The notes under the pieces were generated by a model. That model saw only the letters and a list, made by a program, of their open reading frames with translations, was not told the origin of the DNA and ran no database searches. A stretch of DNA of 48,545 nucleotides. Origin: a virus. The DNA lies in the IMG/VR virus record IMGVR_UViG_3300044949_002262, positions 1-48,545 of that record, one strand, 5' to 3'. Positions within the stretch are counted from its first letter, which is position 1. Each line of letters starts with the position of its first letter. This document shows, piece after piece, positions 5,920-13,643 of this stretch. A program made the translations under genes and the position numbers.

Positions 5920-7080
5920 ATGGCTCGTCTCCCATCCCACATTCAGTCCAAGGTCAAGGACCGAAAGATCAAGACGTCTAAGACGACTGAGTTCCTGCTT
6001 AACTTGAAGCAGATGGGAGACGAACCCACCCTCTCACACCACTCTGAACTGCCTGACTCTGAGTACACCAAGGCTCTGCTGTGGTACAACACCGTGTGCT
6101 CTCGCGACGACGCCCGTGAGTATGCGGAAAGGTACCTAAAGTCTTCCGGCAGGACTGGCGATGTCAAGTTTCTAAAGCAGGTCCCTGATGTGTGGTTCCC
6201 TGTCCACATCGGATGGATTGCTCGTATGGCGTCTCGTGGCGTCAAGCTCAAGCAGCGCACCCTGGACGCTTTCGAGAAGCGCCTTGCCGAGGCATTCACC
6301 AAGATCCCATTCGAGCCTGTAAAGGCTGCCAAGACTGAGCACACGGTCAGCATTCAGACACGAGTCTCCGACAAGGCATCTGATCTGATGTACGAGATCG
6401 AGAAGATGATCGACGACCATGGCTACTCGCCGACCTTCTCCGTGTACGACTGGCTGACCAAAAAGCAGGCATCTGCAGCCCTGGTGCCTCACATGATCCG
6501 ATTCTTCAAGCCCATTGCAGAGGAATTTGCAAAGCTTCATCATGCTCGAGTCATAAGCACCAAGGGAGCAGACCCCCAGTTGCTTGAGGGCTATGCCAGC
6601 TGGACCAAGACTGAAGTTAAGCAAGCTCACCTGTTCTATATGAAGCTGATGGAGGAGTTTGACCGCTACCTCGGCAACACCAAGAAGCAGAGGGTGCCTC
6701 GAGCCCGCAAGGTGGCGCCGCCCGAAAAGCGACTCAAGAACTTCAAGTTCCAGAAGGAGAGCAAGGACCTCCGTCTGGTCTCCATCAACCCAGAGAAGAT
6801 CTTCGAGTCGGACGAGCTCATGATGCTGAACACTAAGTACATGGTACTCACGATCCTCAAGCGGTCAGAAGGCAACTCCTTCGACGTGTCTGGGTCATCC
6901 TTCAAGAACTACGACGAAACTGCAAGCAAGTCGTACCGACTCGGCAGGAAGCCCGAAAAGCTGATCGAAGAGATCTCTAAGGCTGGCAAGCGAGCCCTGG
7001 GCAAGATCCTAGACAAGCTCAAGCCGACCGCACTGCAAGCCCGAAGCAACGAAAACATGATCCTATTGAAGGTGACATGA
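5920..7080 (+). CDS. Conserved hypothetical phage protein, 386 aa
   Basis: Basic, mainly helical protein (MARLPSHIQSKVKDRKIK) with a Lys/Arg-rich linker near residue 260 (KKQRVPRARKVAPPEKRLK) and a C-terminal segment that may bind nucleic acid. I do not recognise a catalytic motif. It resembles unnamed proteins of T4-like aquatic phages in its alternation of basic helices. It sits 3 nt after the preceding gene and overlaps nothing. Function unknown. Confidence 0.75.
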   Translation: MARLPSHIQSKVKDRKIKTSKTTEFLLNLKQMGDEPTLSHHSELPDSEYTKALLWYNTVCSRDDAREYAERYLKSSGRTGDVKFLKQVPDVWFPVHIGWIARMASRGVKLKQRTLDAFEKRLAEAFTKIPFEPVKAAKTEHTVSIQTRVSDKASDLMYEIEKMIDDHGYSPTFSVYDWLTKKQASAALVPHMIRFFKPIAEEFAKLHHARVISTKGADPQLLEGYASWTKTEVKQAHLFYMKLMEEFDRYLGNTKKQRVPRARKVAPPEKRLKNFKFQKESKDLRLVSINPEKIFESDELMMLNTKYMVLTILKRSEGNSFDVSGSSFKNYDETASKSYRLGRKPEKLIEEISKAGKRALGKILDKLKPTALQARSNENMILLKVT

Positions 7081-7081
7081 C

Positions 7082-7360
7082 ATGATCAACCGCGAATACG
7101 TCCAGCCAGAGTACACGATCATTGACGGCCGCCGAGTCGTGATCGCCAAGCACATCACTGAGACAAAGTACGGGCGGACCTACGACCGACTCGATGCCCC
7201 ATACGGCTACAAGCGAACCGTAAAGACACACGACGGCAGTAGCCAGTCCGCTATGGTCTACGTCACCAAGGGACTGGACGGCTCAGTCGAGCGCTATGCC
7301 ATGGTGCAACGCCCAACCACCGATCCGCTTGTAGCCATGCAGTGTTTTAAGTTGACTTGA
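7082..7360 (+). CDS. Hypothetical protein, 92 aa
   Basis: Begins 1 nt after the previous stop codon (TGACATG). Beta-rich basic protein with several Tyr residues, no family recognised. The gene ends overlapping the -35 box of the tRNA promoter. Confidence 0.7.
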   Translation: MINREYVQPEYTIIDGRRVVIAKHITETKYGRTYDRLDAPYGYKRTVKTHDGSSQSAMVYVTKGLDGSVERYAMVQRPTTDPLVAMQCFKLT

Positions 7361-7379
7361 GCCAGAAAGGTTATATAGT
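7352..7379 (+). promoter_or_regulatory. Promoter for the tRNA cluster
   Basis: TTGACT (7352-7357) with TATAGT at 7374-7379 (16-nt spacer) or TATATA at 7372-7377 (14). The predicted transcription start falls at the first base of tRNA-Arg. Confidence 0.6.
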
Positions 7380-7387
7380 CAACTTAT

Positions 7388-7463
7388 GGTCCCGTGGTCC
7401 AATGGATAGGGCAACAGCCTTCTAAGCTGTAAGGTGGGGGTTCGAATCCCTCCGGGACCGCCA
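7388..7463 (+). tRNA. tRNA-Arg (UCU)
   Basis: Complete cloverleaf: acceptor GGTCCCG/CGGGACC fully paired, D stem GTCC/GGGC, anticodon stem ACAGC/GCTGT with loop CTTCTAA (anticodon TCT), T arm GGGGG-TTCGAAT-CCCTC, discriminator G and encoded CCA. Reads AGA (and AGG by wobble), which are frequent in the phage virion genes. Confidence 0.95.
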
Positions 7464-7468
7464 AGTTA

Positions 7469-7522
7469 GCAAGAGGAACACCTCGGCAGTCGTATCGAAA
7501 GATACCAAACGGAGCCTCTTGC
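7469..7522 (+). other. Structured 54-nt RNA element between tRNAs
   Basis: Outer stem GCAAGAGG (7469-7476) pairs perfectly with CCTCTTGC (7515-7522). Inside is a perfect GTATC-GAAA-GATAC hairpin (7492-7505) with a GNRA loop. It does not fold as a tRNA (no T arm). It may be a processing signal, a decayed tRNA or a small structured RNA. Confidence 0.55.
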
Positions 7523-7525
7523 TGT

Positions 7526-7599
7526 GTCGGTGTGGTGTAACGGTAGCACGGCGGTCTCCAAAACCGCTAGTCCCAGTTCGAATCTGGGCACCTTCGCCA
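7526..7599 (+). tRNA. tRNA-Trp (CCA)
   Basis: Anticodon stem GCGGT/ACCGC with loop CTCCAAA (anticodon CCA), T arm CCCAG-TTCGAAT-CTGGG, D stem GTGT/GCAC, discriminator G and encoded CCA. The acceptor stem is imperfect: GTCGGTG against CACCTTC leaves positions 2-71 (T/T) and 3-70 (C/T) unpaired. Reads UGG. Confidence 0.85.
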
Positions 7600-7621
7600 A
7601 ATTTCTCACGGAGCTTAGGCC

Positions 7622-7903
7622 ATGTGGCTTTTATTTCTCTACCTGGCCCTTGGATATGTAGCGCATCACTGCGCTCTGTTCACGGTAGCTTCATTAGCGG
7701 CTTACAACGAAGACTTTGAAGAGTTTGTAAGCAGGGTCCTCATGACGGTCTACAACGGCATTGCGGTGGTCCTTGTGACCTGGTTTTTCTTTGATGTTGC
7801 CTCTACGGCCGTTGTTGCATTTTTTGCAGCACTCTTCTTTACCATCTGTAGGATTGACTTAGAAGCCACCCATGCCATAATGCATGAGGGTGATGACGAA
7901 TAG
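7622..7903 (+). CDS. Small membrane protein, 93 aa
   Basis: Two hydrophobic segments, roughly residues 2-28 (LLFLYLALGYVAHHCALF) and 44-75 (YNGIAVVLVTWFFF and AVVAFFAALFF), separated by an acidic loop, with an acidic tail ending HEGDDE. It is flanked by tRNA genes and its TAG stop shares one base with the start of tRNA-Ile2. Function unknown. Confidence 0.65.
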   Translation: MWLLFLYLALGYVAHHCALFTVASLAAYNEDFEEFVSRVLMTVYNGIAVVLVTWFFFDVASTAVVAFFAALFFTICRIDLEATHAIMHEGDDE

Positions 7904-7978
7904 GGCCTGTAGCTCAATGGTCAGAGCGGACCGCTCATAACGGTTTGGTTGCGGGTTCAAGTCCTGCCGGGCCCACCA
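7903..7978 (+). tRNA. tRNA-Ile2 (CAU, lysidine-type)
   Basis: Cloverleaf: acceptor GGGCCTG/CGGGCCC, anticodon loop CTCATAA (anticodon CAT), T arm GCGGG-TTCAAGT-CCTGC, discriminator A and CCA. The CTCATAA loop followed by a TTGGTTGC variable region matches bacterial tRNA-Ile(k2C-AU) rather than tRNA-Met, so after host lysidine modification it should read AUA. Confidence 0.85.
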
Positions 7979-7999
7979 AAATGCGTGAAGGAATATATC

Positions 8000-8179
8000 A
8001 TGAACTTGGCTATGTTTGTAGTGGCAGTCTTTATTCTCAATGGAGAGATCAAGACCGTCCGTCTGGAGACCCCAAACGTGCAGCAGTGTGTGACCGATGC
8101 ACTTGCGGTTGAATCCACACTTACGGCTCTCGGCGCCGAGGTGTCCACCACATTCTGCATGATTGAGGTGACGCGATGA
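8000..8179 (+). CDS. Small exported or membrane-anchored protein, 59 aa
   Basis: Start at 8000 (MNLAMFVVAVFILNGEIK) chosen for the GAAGGA site 8 nt upstream; the frame further upstream lies inside tRNA-Ile2. The first 14 residues are hydrophobic, like a signal or anchor. The remainder carries two Cys residues that could form a disulfide in the periplasm. The stop overlaps the next ATG (ATGA). Confidence 0.6.
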   Translation: MNLAMFVVAVFILNGEIKTVRLETPNVQQCVTDALAVESTLTALGAEVSTTFCMIEVTR

Positions 8180-8856
8180 AGGTCTACATCGGACCATACA
8201 CAGAGTGGGTCGGAACTGTCCAGATTGCTGAAAAGATCCTATTTTGGAAGAACAGGTATGCAATCAACAAAGACAACCCCCTTGAGAACCATCCAGACTC
8301 TATCGCAATCCACAAGCTTGCAGATCTGCTTTGCAAAATCCCAGGTCTCAGTAGATTTTGCGAGTGGAACTATGAGAGGCAGAAGCGGAGGATCAACGTT
8401 CACATTGACGGTTACGATGTTTGGAACGCAGAACACACTCTTGCACTGATCATTGTTCCTGTTCTGAAGAAGCTCAAGGAGCAGAAGCAAGGTTCCCCAT
8501 TTGTCGACGATGAGGATGTTCCTGAGCGTCTTCGTGCCACTGCTGCCACACCTCTGACTGAGGAGGAGAAGAATACCGGACACACCGATGATCTTTGGGA
8601 ACAGCGCTGGAATTGGGTCCTCGACGAGATGATCTGGGCATTTGAGCAGCATGCTGCGGATGACTGGGAAACTCAATACTATTCCGGTGATACGGACCTT
8701 GTCCTTGAAAAGGTCGAGGGGACAGGATACAGCAAGTTGGTTGAGGGACCAAATCACACATTCAAGATTGACCTAGAAGGCAGGAATGCTGCCTACAAGC
8801 GCATTGAGAATGGACGGCGTCTGTTTGCCAAGTACTACCAGAGCCTTTGGGATTGA
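8176..8856 (+). CDS. Conserved hypothetical phage protein, 226 aa
   Basis: N-terminus MKVYIGPYTEWVGTVQIAEK and a Trp-rich segment LWEQRWNWVLDEMIWAFEQ at about residues 138-156 are typical of an unnamed protein widespread in aquatic T4-like phages, as I recall it. The family function is not known to me. Coupled to the 59-aa gene by ATGA overlap, and 1 nt before gp33. Confidence 0.8.
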   Translation: MKVYIGPYTEWVGTVQIAEKILFWKNRYAINKDNPLENHPDSIAIHKLADLLCKIPGLSRFCEWNYERQKRRINVHIDGYDVWNAEHTLALIIVPVLKKLKEQKQGSPFVDDEDVPERLRATAATPLTEEEKNTGHTDDLWEQRWNWVLDEMIWAFEQHAADDWETQYYSGDTDLVLEKVEGTGYSKLVEGPNHTFKIDLEGRNAAYKRIENGRRLFAKYYQSLWD

Positions 8857-8857
8857 C

Positions 8858-9082
8858 ATGCTACAGGAAAAGATCAGCAACTTTCGCTCTGACATCTATA
8901 AGATGATCAAGGACTTTGATATGGACTTCATCGACGCGGTGGTGCACTGGTGCGACATCAACAAGGTCGAAGTCGAGCTTGCGGCGTCTCTAGTCAAGAC
9001 GGATCCCAACATCCTACACGAGATCCAGCTCGACGCAGAGAGCCTCAACTACCTGAAGAAGACTGCTCGGTTGCCGCTGTGA
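8858..9082 (+). CDS. 33: gp33 late-transcription coactivator
   Basis: 74-aa helical protein; FIDAVVHWCDINKVEVELAA and the ending LNYLKKTARLPL match short T4-like gp33 coactivators as I recall them. The position directly before gp59 and gp32 reproduces the T4 33-59-32 order. gp33 bridges host RNA polymerase and the sliding clamp gp45 for late promoters (known for T4). T4 gp33 is 112 aa, so this is a short form. Its stop overlaps the gp59 GTG start. Confidence 0.75.
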   Translation: MLQEKISNFRSDIYKMIKDFDMDFIDAVVHWCDINKVEVELAASLVKTDPNILHEIQLDAESLNYLKKTARLPL

Positions 9083-9657
9083 CACCCTTCGAGGTCTATA
9101 GAAACTACCTTGCCCTGAAGAGCCATTTCAACAACCCCAAGTACGACTACTTCAAGTACAACGGCAAGAGCGGCGCCAGCCCAGAGTCCTTCAGTAAGAG
9201 GAAGGACGCCATGTTCTTCCAGAAGATCGCCAAGCATAGGGATCCACACGGACTCATGCTGGCAAACTTTGTCAGGAATCCAAAGCTCTGGGTTCGTGAC
9301 ATCGCGTACTCGGAAGAAGCCGAACAGACTTACTTGGACTGGACCAAGCGCATGCAGTCCCTGACCTACGCGTTCAAGTCAGACCTTTCCAAACTCGATG
9401 CACCCTTCGATTCCAACTTGATAGTCAAGGACAACGAGCATCCGACTCTCCTCAGACTGCTATTCTCTGAGGAAGTACAGCCAGAGACCGTCTGCATCAT
9501 AGCGGACCTCACTGGCTGCCTAAAGCACTGGGATCAAGAGCTAGTGTTTGACCCAGTTTGGGACGAGATGGGACTCTTCATCAGGAAGTACACCCCGTTC
9601 GTCAGGTACGACAGAGAGAAGATCAAGAAGACTTTGGTTGACTTCTTCTCTGAGTGA
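9079..9657 (+). CDS. 59: gp59 helicase loader
   Basis: Starts at GTG 9079 (GTGA overlap with gp33); the upstream extension of the frame is inside gp33. The N-terminal region YLALKSHFNNPKYDYFKYNG aligns by eye with T4 gp59 (YLMIKQHMNGKYDVIKYN), and KRKDAMFFQKIAKH with KRRDKYFFQKLSEK. 192 aa against 217 in T4. gp59 loads gp41 helicase onto gp32-coated forks. The -35 box of the gp32 promoter lies in its last codons. Confidence 0.9.
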   Translation: MTPFEVYRNYLALKSHFNNPKYDYFKYNGKSGASPESFSKRKDAMFFQKIAKHRDPHGLMLANFVRNPKLWVRDIAYSEEAEQTYLDWTKRMQSLTYAFKSDLSKLDAPFDSNLIVKDNEHPTLLRLLFSEEVQPETVCIIADLTGCLKHWDQELVFDPVWDEMGLFIRKYTPFVRYDREKIKKTLVDFFSE

Positions 9658-9667
9658 TGTATAAATA
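9638..9667 (+). promoter_or_regulatory. Combined early (-35/-10) and T4-type late promoter of gene 32
   Basis: TTGACT (9638-9643) and TATAAA (9660-9665), 16-nt spacer. The -10 is embedded in TATAAATA (9660-9667), the T4 late-promoter box. Gene 32 could therefore be read both by the unmodified host polymerase and late in infection. Confidence 0.7.
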
Positions 9668-9734
9668 CATTTGGGTCGCCAATACAGACCCCGATACACA
9701 CAAACAGAACATACAAACATACGGAGACATACAC

Positions 9735-10670
9735 ATGGACTTTTCTGCACTCAAGAACCGCAGCGGCAAGAGCTCTCTCGAAAAGCTCACGCAGGAGCTA
9801 TCCAAGCTCAACACTCAGTCTGAATCCAAGGGCGGTGATGACCGCTTCTGGTATCCTGCGGTCGACAAGGCTGGCAACGGCTACGCTGTCATTCGCTTCC
9901 TTCCCGCTCCTGGTGATGAGGACGTTCCGTTCGTCCGGATGTTTGAGCACGGCTTCAAGGGCCCGACCGGCGTCTGGTACATCGAGAACTCTCTGACCAC
10001 CATCGGCAAGCAGGATCCGGTCGGTGAACTCAACTCCAAGCTCTGGAATGAGTCGACCGACGACAACTCTCCTGGTCGCAAGCAGGCCCGGGCACAGAAG
10101 CGCAAGCTCAACTACATCTGCAACATCTACATCGTGCAGGACCAGGCCAATCCCGAGAACAACGGCAAGGTCAAACTCTTCAAGTTCGGCAAGAAGATCT
10201 TCGACAAGCTGAATGAGGCGATGAATCCTCAGTTTGCGGACGAGAAGCCGATGAACCCGTTCGACATGTGGGAGGGCGCTAACTTCAAGCTCAAGATCCG
10301 CACTGTCGAGGGCTACCGCAACTACGACAAGTCTGAGTTTGCGGACGCTGGTCCTCTGTTTGATGATGACAAGAAGCTCGAGTCTGTTTGGAAGTCTGAG
10401 CACCTCCTGCAGCCGTTCCTGGCTCCCGAAAACTTCAAGAGCTATGACGAGCTCAAGGCCAAGCTCAATCGGGCACTCGGTCTGAACGAGACCGGTGACT
10501 CGGTGGCGCCCGCGGCCGCCCGCCAGGCTGCAGCGGCTCGCAAGCCCTCTCCGACCGAGGACGACCTGCCGTGGCAGGAGCCCAAGGCTCCGAGGGCGGC
10601 TCCCGCCAAGACTGAGTCGGTCGACGACGATGACGAAGATTTGGCGTTCTTCAAGCGACTTGCAGATTGA
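9735..10670 (+). CDS. 32: gp32 single-stranded DNA-binding protein
   Basis: 311 aa, close to T4 gp32 (301). Start at 9735 (MDFSALKNRSGKSSLEKL), with ACGGAGA upstream. The N-terminal basic domain for cooperativity, the core (RFWYPAVDKAGNGYAVIRFL, FKFGKKIFDKLNEAM) and the acidic C-terminal tail ending DDDDEDLAFFKRLAD are all present. The zinc site of T4 is absent: the positions of T4 ENC and CPVC read ENS and DPVG. An Ala/Pro-rich linker precedes the acidic tail. Coats ssDNA during replication, recombination and repair. Arg codons are CGN-biased. Confidence 0.95.
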   Translation: MDFSALKNRSGKSSLEKLTQELSKLNTQSESKGGDDRFWYPAVDKAGNGYAVIRFLPAPGDEDVPFVRMFEHGFKGPTGVWYIENSLTTIGKQDPVGELNSKLWNESTDDNSPGRKQARAQKRKLNYICNIYIVQDQANPENNGKVKLFKFGKKIFDKLNEAMNPQFADEKPMNPFDMWEGANFKLKIRTVEGYRNYDKSEFADAGPLFDDDKKLESVWKSEHLLQPFLAPENFKSYDELKAKLNRALGLNETGDSVAPAAARQAAAARKPSPTEDDLPWQEPKAPRAAPAKTESVDDDDEDLAFFKRLAD

Positions 10671-10676
10671 CACTAC

Positions 10677-10702
10677 GGGGGAGCTTCGGCTCCCCCTCTT
10701 AG
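10677..10702 (+). terminator. Intrinsic terminator after gene 32
   Basis: Perfect 8-bp stem GGGGGAGC (10677-10684) / GCTCCCCC (10689-10696) with a TTCG loop, followed by TCTTAGTTT. Only the plus strand has a T-rich tail. It separates gp32 from the convergent minus-strand tail operon and may also slow read-through from that side. Confidence 0.85.
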
Positions 10703-10703
10703 T

Positions 10704-13643
10704 TTAAGCCGCCATGTTGAACAGCTTGGCGTATCTCTCTGCGGCATCATCCGGCTCGACATTACCGGGATCATTTGGATTCTGCGCAGGACCGCCCGAC
10801 ACCGCCGCACCTGGAGTCGCCTGACCTGGAGATTCTGATTGTACGGCCGTGACGGTGGGCGGCACTGGCGTTCTCTCAGCCATTGCATTTTCCTGGGATG
10901 CCCCTGCAACTGCAGCACCCATCTCGTTTCCTGAGGCTTTTGGCGCCGGAACTGGTGAAGATCCACCGCCGGTCTCCATCTGACCGCCACCCTCGCTACC
11001 GCCAGAGCTAGGCGCTTCTGCCATGGATGGCGATGCTGGACTAGTCGCCACTGGCTCTGCTGCAGTCTCACCCGCTGGTGACTTCTGGATCTGTCCCGTC
11101 ATGTGAGCCTGGAGTGTATCCTTGGACCACTCGGGAACCGATCTAGCGGAAAAGTCAGGTCCCCAGACTCGCCTGGACTCTACGTCGAGGTGGACCCAAC
11201 CAGGCCTGTAGACACCGATGCCGCCGATACCCGCAGCCGAGGCCGCTTCAACTAGCTTGTTTGTCTCTTCCTCGTTGCCCTGGAACCTGATGTCGACCGC
11301 GCTGGCTCTTGTATGAGAGGAGTTCCTTGCACCTCCCGCGGCGGCGTTGCGATGTGGATCTCTAAAGCCGCTGGTGATCGTGAGCTTCTTGCCGAATGCA
11401 CTCTCAATCTGCTGGACCTTCTGAGCGATGTCCTTCTTGATCCTGGGATCGACACCCGACGCGAATGTCAGACTGCCGGTTTCAGCAGCGCCTTCTTGTT
11501 CTTTTGCGAGCTGCTGAGAGCCGCTTCCCTCAGATGAATCACTGCCCGAAGGGGCGGGTGCAGGTGTAACAGTACCACTACCTGCGGCTCCAAACGGAAC
11601 AATACTAGGCATGGTTGATACATTCGACTTTGCTACCTGATTAGGTGCTGATCCGACAAATTCAATCTCACCGCCCTTAAATGTTACAGCTTTGGTTTTT
11701 GTGATCAGCCCCATCCCAGATGGACTTGTCCTGTCTGGAGTTGGTGCATTCTTGATAAGAGATTCTGCTGTTATTGTCGTCACCGAAGACTTAGAATCTG
11801 AGACCAAATCACTATCTTTAAGCATTCCACCTGCGGCTGCTCTGGTTACAAGATCGGCATTGTTACTGGGAATCACTGCAGGTACTTGCACCGGTGTTGC
11901 TGAAGCTGGCGCCTCTGTGGCTACCGAACTCGGAATTGCTGGTACTTGTGTCGGAGCTACTGGTGTTGCTGGTGCTGCAGGTGCTTGCACCGCTGGTGGC
12001 ACTAGTCCCGGTACTGCTGGTACTTGGATTGGTGGTGCTGGTACTGCTGGTACTTGGATTGGTGGTGCTGGTACTGCTGGTACTTGCACCGCTGGTGGCA
12101 CTAGTCCCGGTACTGCTGGTACTTGGATTGGTGGTGCTGGTACTGCTGGTACTTGGATTGGTAGCGCTGGTGGTGCTGGTACTGCTGGTACTTGGATTGG
12201 TGGCGCTGGTGGTGCTGGTACCTCTGTGGCTACAGGGCCTGGTACTGCTGGTACTTGCGCTGGTGGTGCTGGTAATGCCGGAACTGCAGATGTACCAGCG
12301 GCTGGTACATTGTTGGCTTGAGGTATGGCAATGTTATTAACAATTTCTTCCCTAGCCTGCTCAGCTGTCATCGTTCCATAGTGTAGACCTATTGTAATTC
12401 GATCGGCCTGTTCTCTAGTCAAGACGCCACTTGAAATTGCAGATTCAAGCTGATTGTAGATTTCCCTCTGCTCTTCTGATAGCTGAACAATGGGTGGCGG
12501 TGCATCATTCGACCCCACTCTTGTATTTCCCACCGGTGAAGGCGATGGCGGCTGTGTTTCAGATTCACGTCTAGCTTGATTTTGTGTTAACGCGTAACCT
12601 GCCGCACCGACTACAGCGGCTCCTGCCAGCACTGGCGCCGCGCTTCTAGCAAGGCCTGCCGCTCTTCCAAGCATTCTGCCAAATCGACCAAGCATGCCAA
12701 CTCTTTGTCGACCGCGAAGTCCCTTGACTGCTTCCAAAAGATCCTCTAAAAGATCGACACTCTTTCTCTGTTCAGTTGACAGAGCATTTAAGGCTTCTGC
12801 CATGGACATTGTCTTGTCCAAAGCCTTACGGCTTCTAGTCGCTTCCCTTACACCCTCTGTACTCTTCTTTTTCTTTTCATCATTGACGTATTCAATGACC
12901 TTAGCAAGTGTGGGAAACGCAGTTCTAAAAACGTCTCCACCCAGACGCTTCATCTTATCCTTTGTCGTCTCACCCTTCTTCTCACCCTTGATTGTCTTAG
13001 TTAGTTTAGTGAGGGTAGGAAATGCCGTGGAGAACATATCTCTACCGACACGACCGAGAAGACTCCTCGACTTTGTATCATCCTCTTCCTCATCCTCTTC
13101 CTCACCCGCAGGTTTCTGAGGTGAAACTAGATTACCGACTTTTACGCTGGAGAGGTCACCCTTCTTGTCTACGACTACTACCTTTTCAATTTCTTTCGGC
13201 TTTGACGTCTTGTCCGGAACAGGCATTGTTTTACCTGCGCCAGCCTTGGGCTGCTCTTTCTTTTCTGGTATGACCTTTTGCTCTATGGGCGCTGCTTGCT
13301 CTACGGGAGTTGTATCACTAGAGACTGCAGGTCTGCTCTTACCCTGAAGGGTTGATACTCTCTTGACGAACCTTTTTCTGTCAAACTTTTTGCCGACCTT
13401 TATAAAGGCCCTCTCTATTGACGATATGAGAAGTCTCTCTACCTTCTCCAGATGCTTCTCGAGATCATCGGGATCGGAAAGTAACTTTGCAAGAGGACTC
13501 TTCGGATCCGTCAGATCCTTCCTTGCTTCATCCAGTCGCAGCTTGACATCTTCAGGTGTATATTCCTCATAAGGCTTTCTGTTGCGCCTGGGAAGAGGCT
13601 TTTGCGCAACTCCCTCATCGCTATCCGGGTACTTGTCTGACAT
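10704..13643 (-). CDS. Large virion protein with Pro-rich repeat and M15 (D-Ala-D-Ala) peptidase domain, 979 aa
   Basis: Start at ATG 13643 (MSDKYPDSDEG); a GTG lies one codon upstream. Regions: charged N-terminus; acidic block GEEEDEEEDD near residue 180; an internal duplicate DMFSTAFPTLTKL / DVFRTAFPTLAKV (about 203-250); a hydrophobic Ala-rich segment (about 321-350); Pro-rich repeats of VPAVPAPPIQ type (about 450-590); a peptidase domain (about 740-830). The latter has SGFRDPHRN, HTRASAVDI (zinc His and Asp) and WVHLD (zinc His), the M15/VanY signature. It probably cleaves peptidoglycan cross-links during DNA entry. It is last in the operon after gp26 and holin. Alternatives: tape-measure or hub component. 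Confidence 0.75.
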   Translation of the reverse strand: MSDKYPDSDEGVAQKPLPRRNRKPYEEYTPEDVKLRLDEARKDLTDPKSPLAKLLSDPDDLEKHLEKVERLLISSIERAFIKVGKKFDRKRFVKRVSTLQGKSRPAVSSDTTPVEQAAPIEQKVIPEKKEQPKAGAGKTMPVPDKTSKPKEIEKVVVVDKKGDLSSVKVGNLVSPQKPAGEEEDEEEDDTKSRSLLGRVGRDMFSTAFPTLTKLTKTIKGEKKGETTKDKMKRLGGDVFRTAFPTLAKVIEYVNDEKKKKSTEGVREATRSRKALDKTMSMAEALNALSTEQRKSVDLLEDLLEAVKGLRGRQRVGMLGRFGRMLGRAAGLARSAAPVLAGAAVVGAAGYALTQNQARRESETQPPSPSPVGNTRVGSNDAPPPIVQLSEEQREIYNQLESAISSGVLTREQADRITIGLHYGTMTAEQAREEIVNNIAIPQANNVPAAGTSAVPALPAPPAQVPAVPGPVATEVPAPPAPPIQVPAVPAPPALPIQVPAVPAPPIQVPAVPGLVPPAVQVPAVPAPPIQVPAVPAPPIQVPAVPGLVPPAVQAPAAPATPVAPTQVPAIPSSVATEAPASATPVQVPAVIPSNNADLVTRAAAGGMLKDSDLVSDSKSSVTTITAESLIKNAPTPDRTSPSGMGLITKTKAVTFKGGEIEFVGSAPNQVAKSNVSTMPSIVPFGAAGSGTVTPAPAPSGSDSSEGSGSQQLAKEQEGAAETGSLTFASGVDPRIKKDIAQKVQQIESAFGKKLTITSGFRDPHRNAAAGGARNSSHTRASAVDIRFQGNEEETNKLVEAASAAGIGGIGVYRPGWVHLDVESRRVWGPDFSARSVPEWSKDTLQAHMTGQIQKSPAGETAAEPVATSPASPSMAEAPSSGGSEGGGQMETGGGSSPVPAPKASGNEMGAAVAGASQENAMAERTPVPPTVTAVQSESPGQATPGAAVSGGPAQNPNDPGNVEPDDAAERYAKLFNMAA
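11937..12275. repeat. In-frame tandem DNA repeat coding for Pro/Val/Ala-rich segment
   Basis: The block GGTACTGCTGGTACTTGGAT, followed by TGGTGGTGCT, recurs many times on the plus strand with near-perfect identity. It includes two long copies carrying CACCGCTGGTGGCACTAGTC (first at 11989, again at 12087). Unit lengths are multiples of three, so expansions keep the frame of the minus-strand gene. Confidence 0.85.

Noticed and set aside
7949-8179. Longer 76-aa version of the small membrane protein
   Set aside because: The first 17 codons lie inside tRNA-Ile2; the ATG at 8000 has a proper ribosome site.
9798-10673. 291-aa minus-strand open frame opposite gp32
   Set aside because: gp32 is certain on the plus strand, and the antisense frame has no motif, promoter or ribosome site.
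11692-12321. 209-aa plus-strand frame with collagen- or antifreeze-like GTAGT repeats
   Set aside because: It is the complement of the Pro-rich repeat in the minus-strand virion gene; the regularity comes from the DNA repeat.
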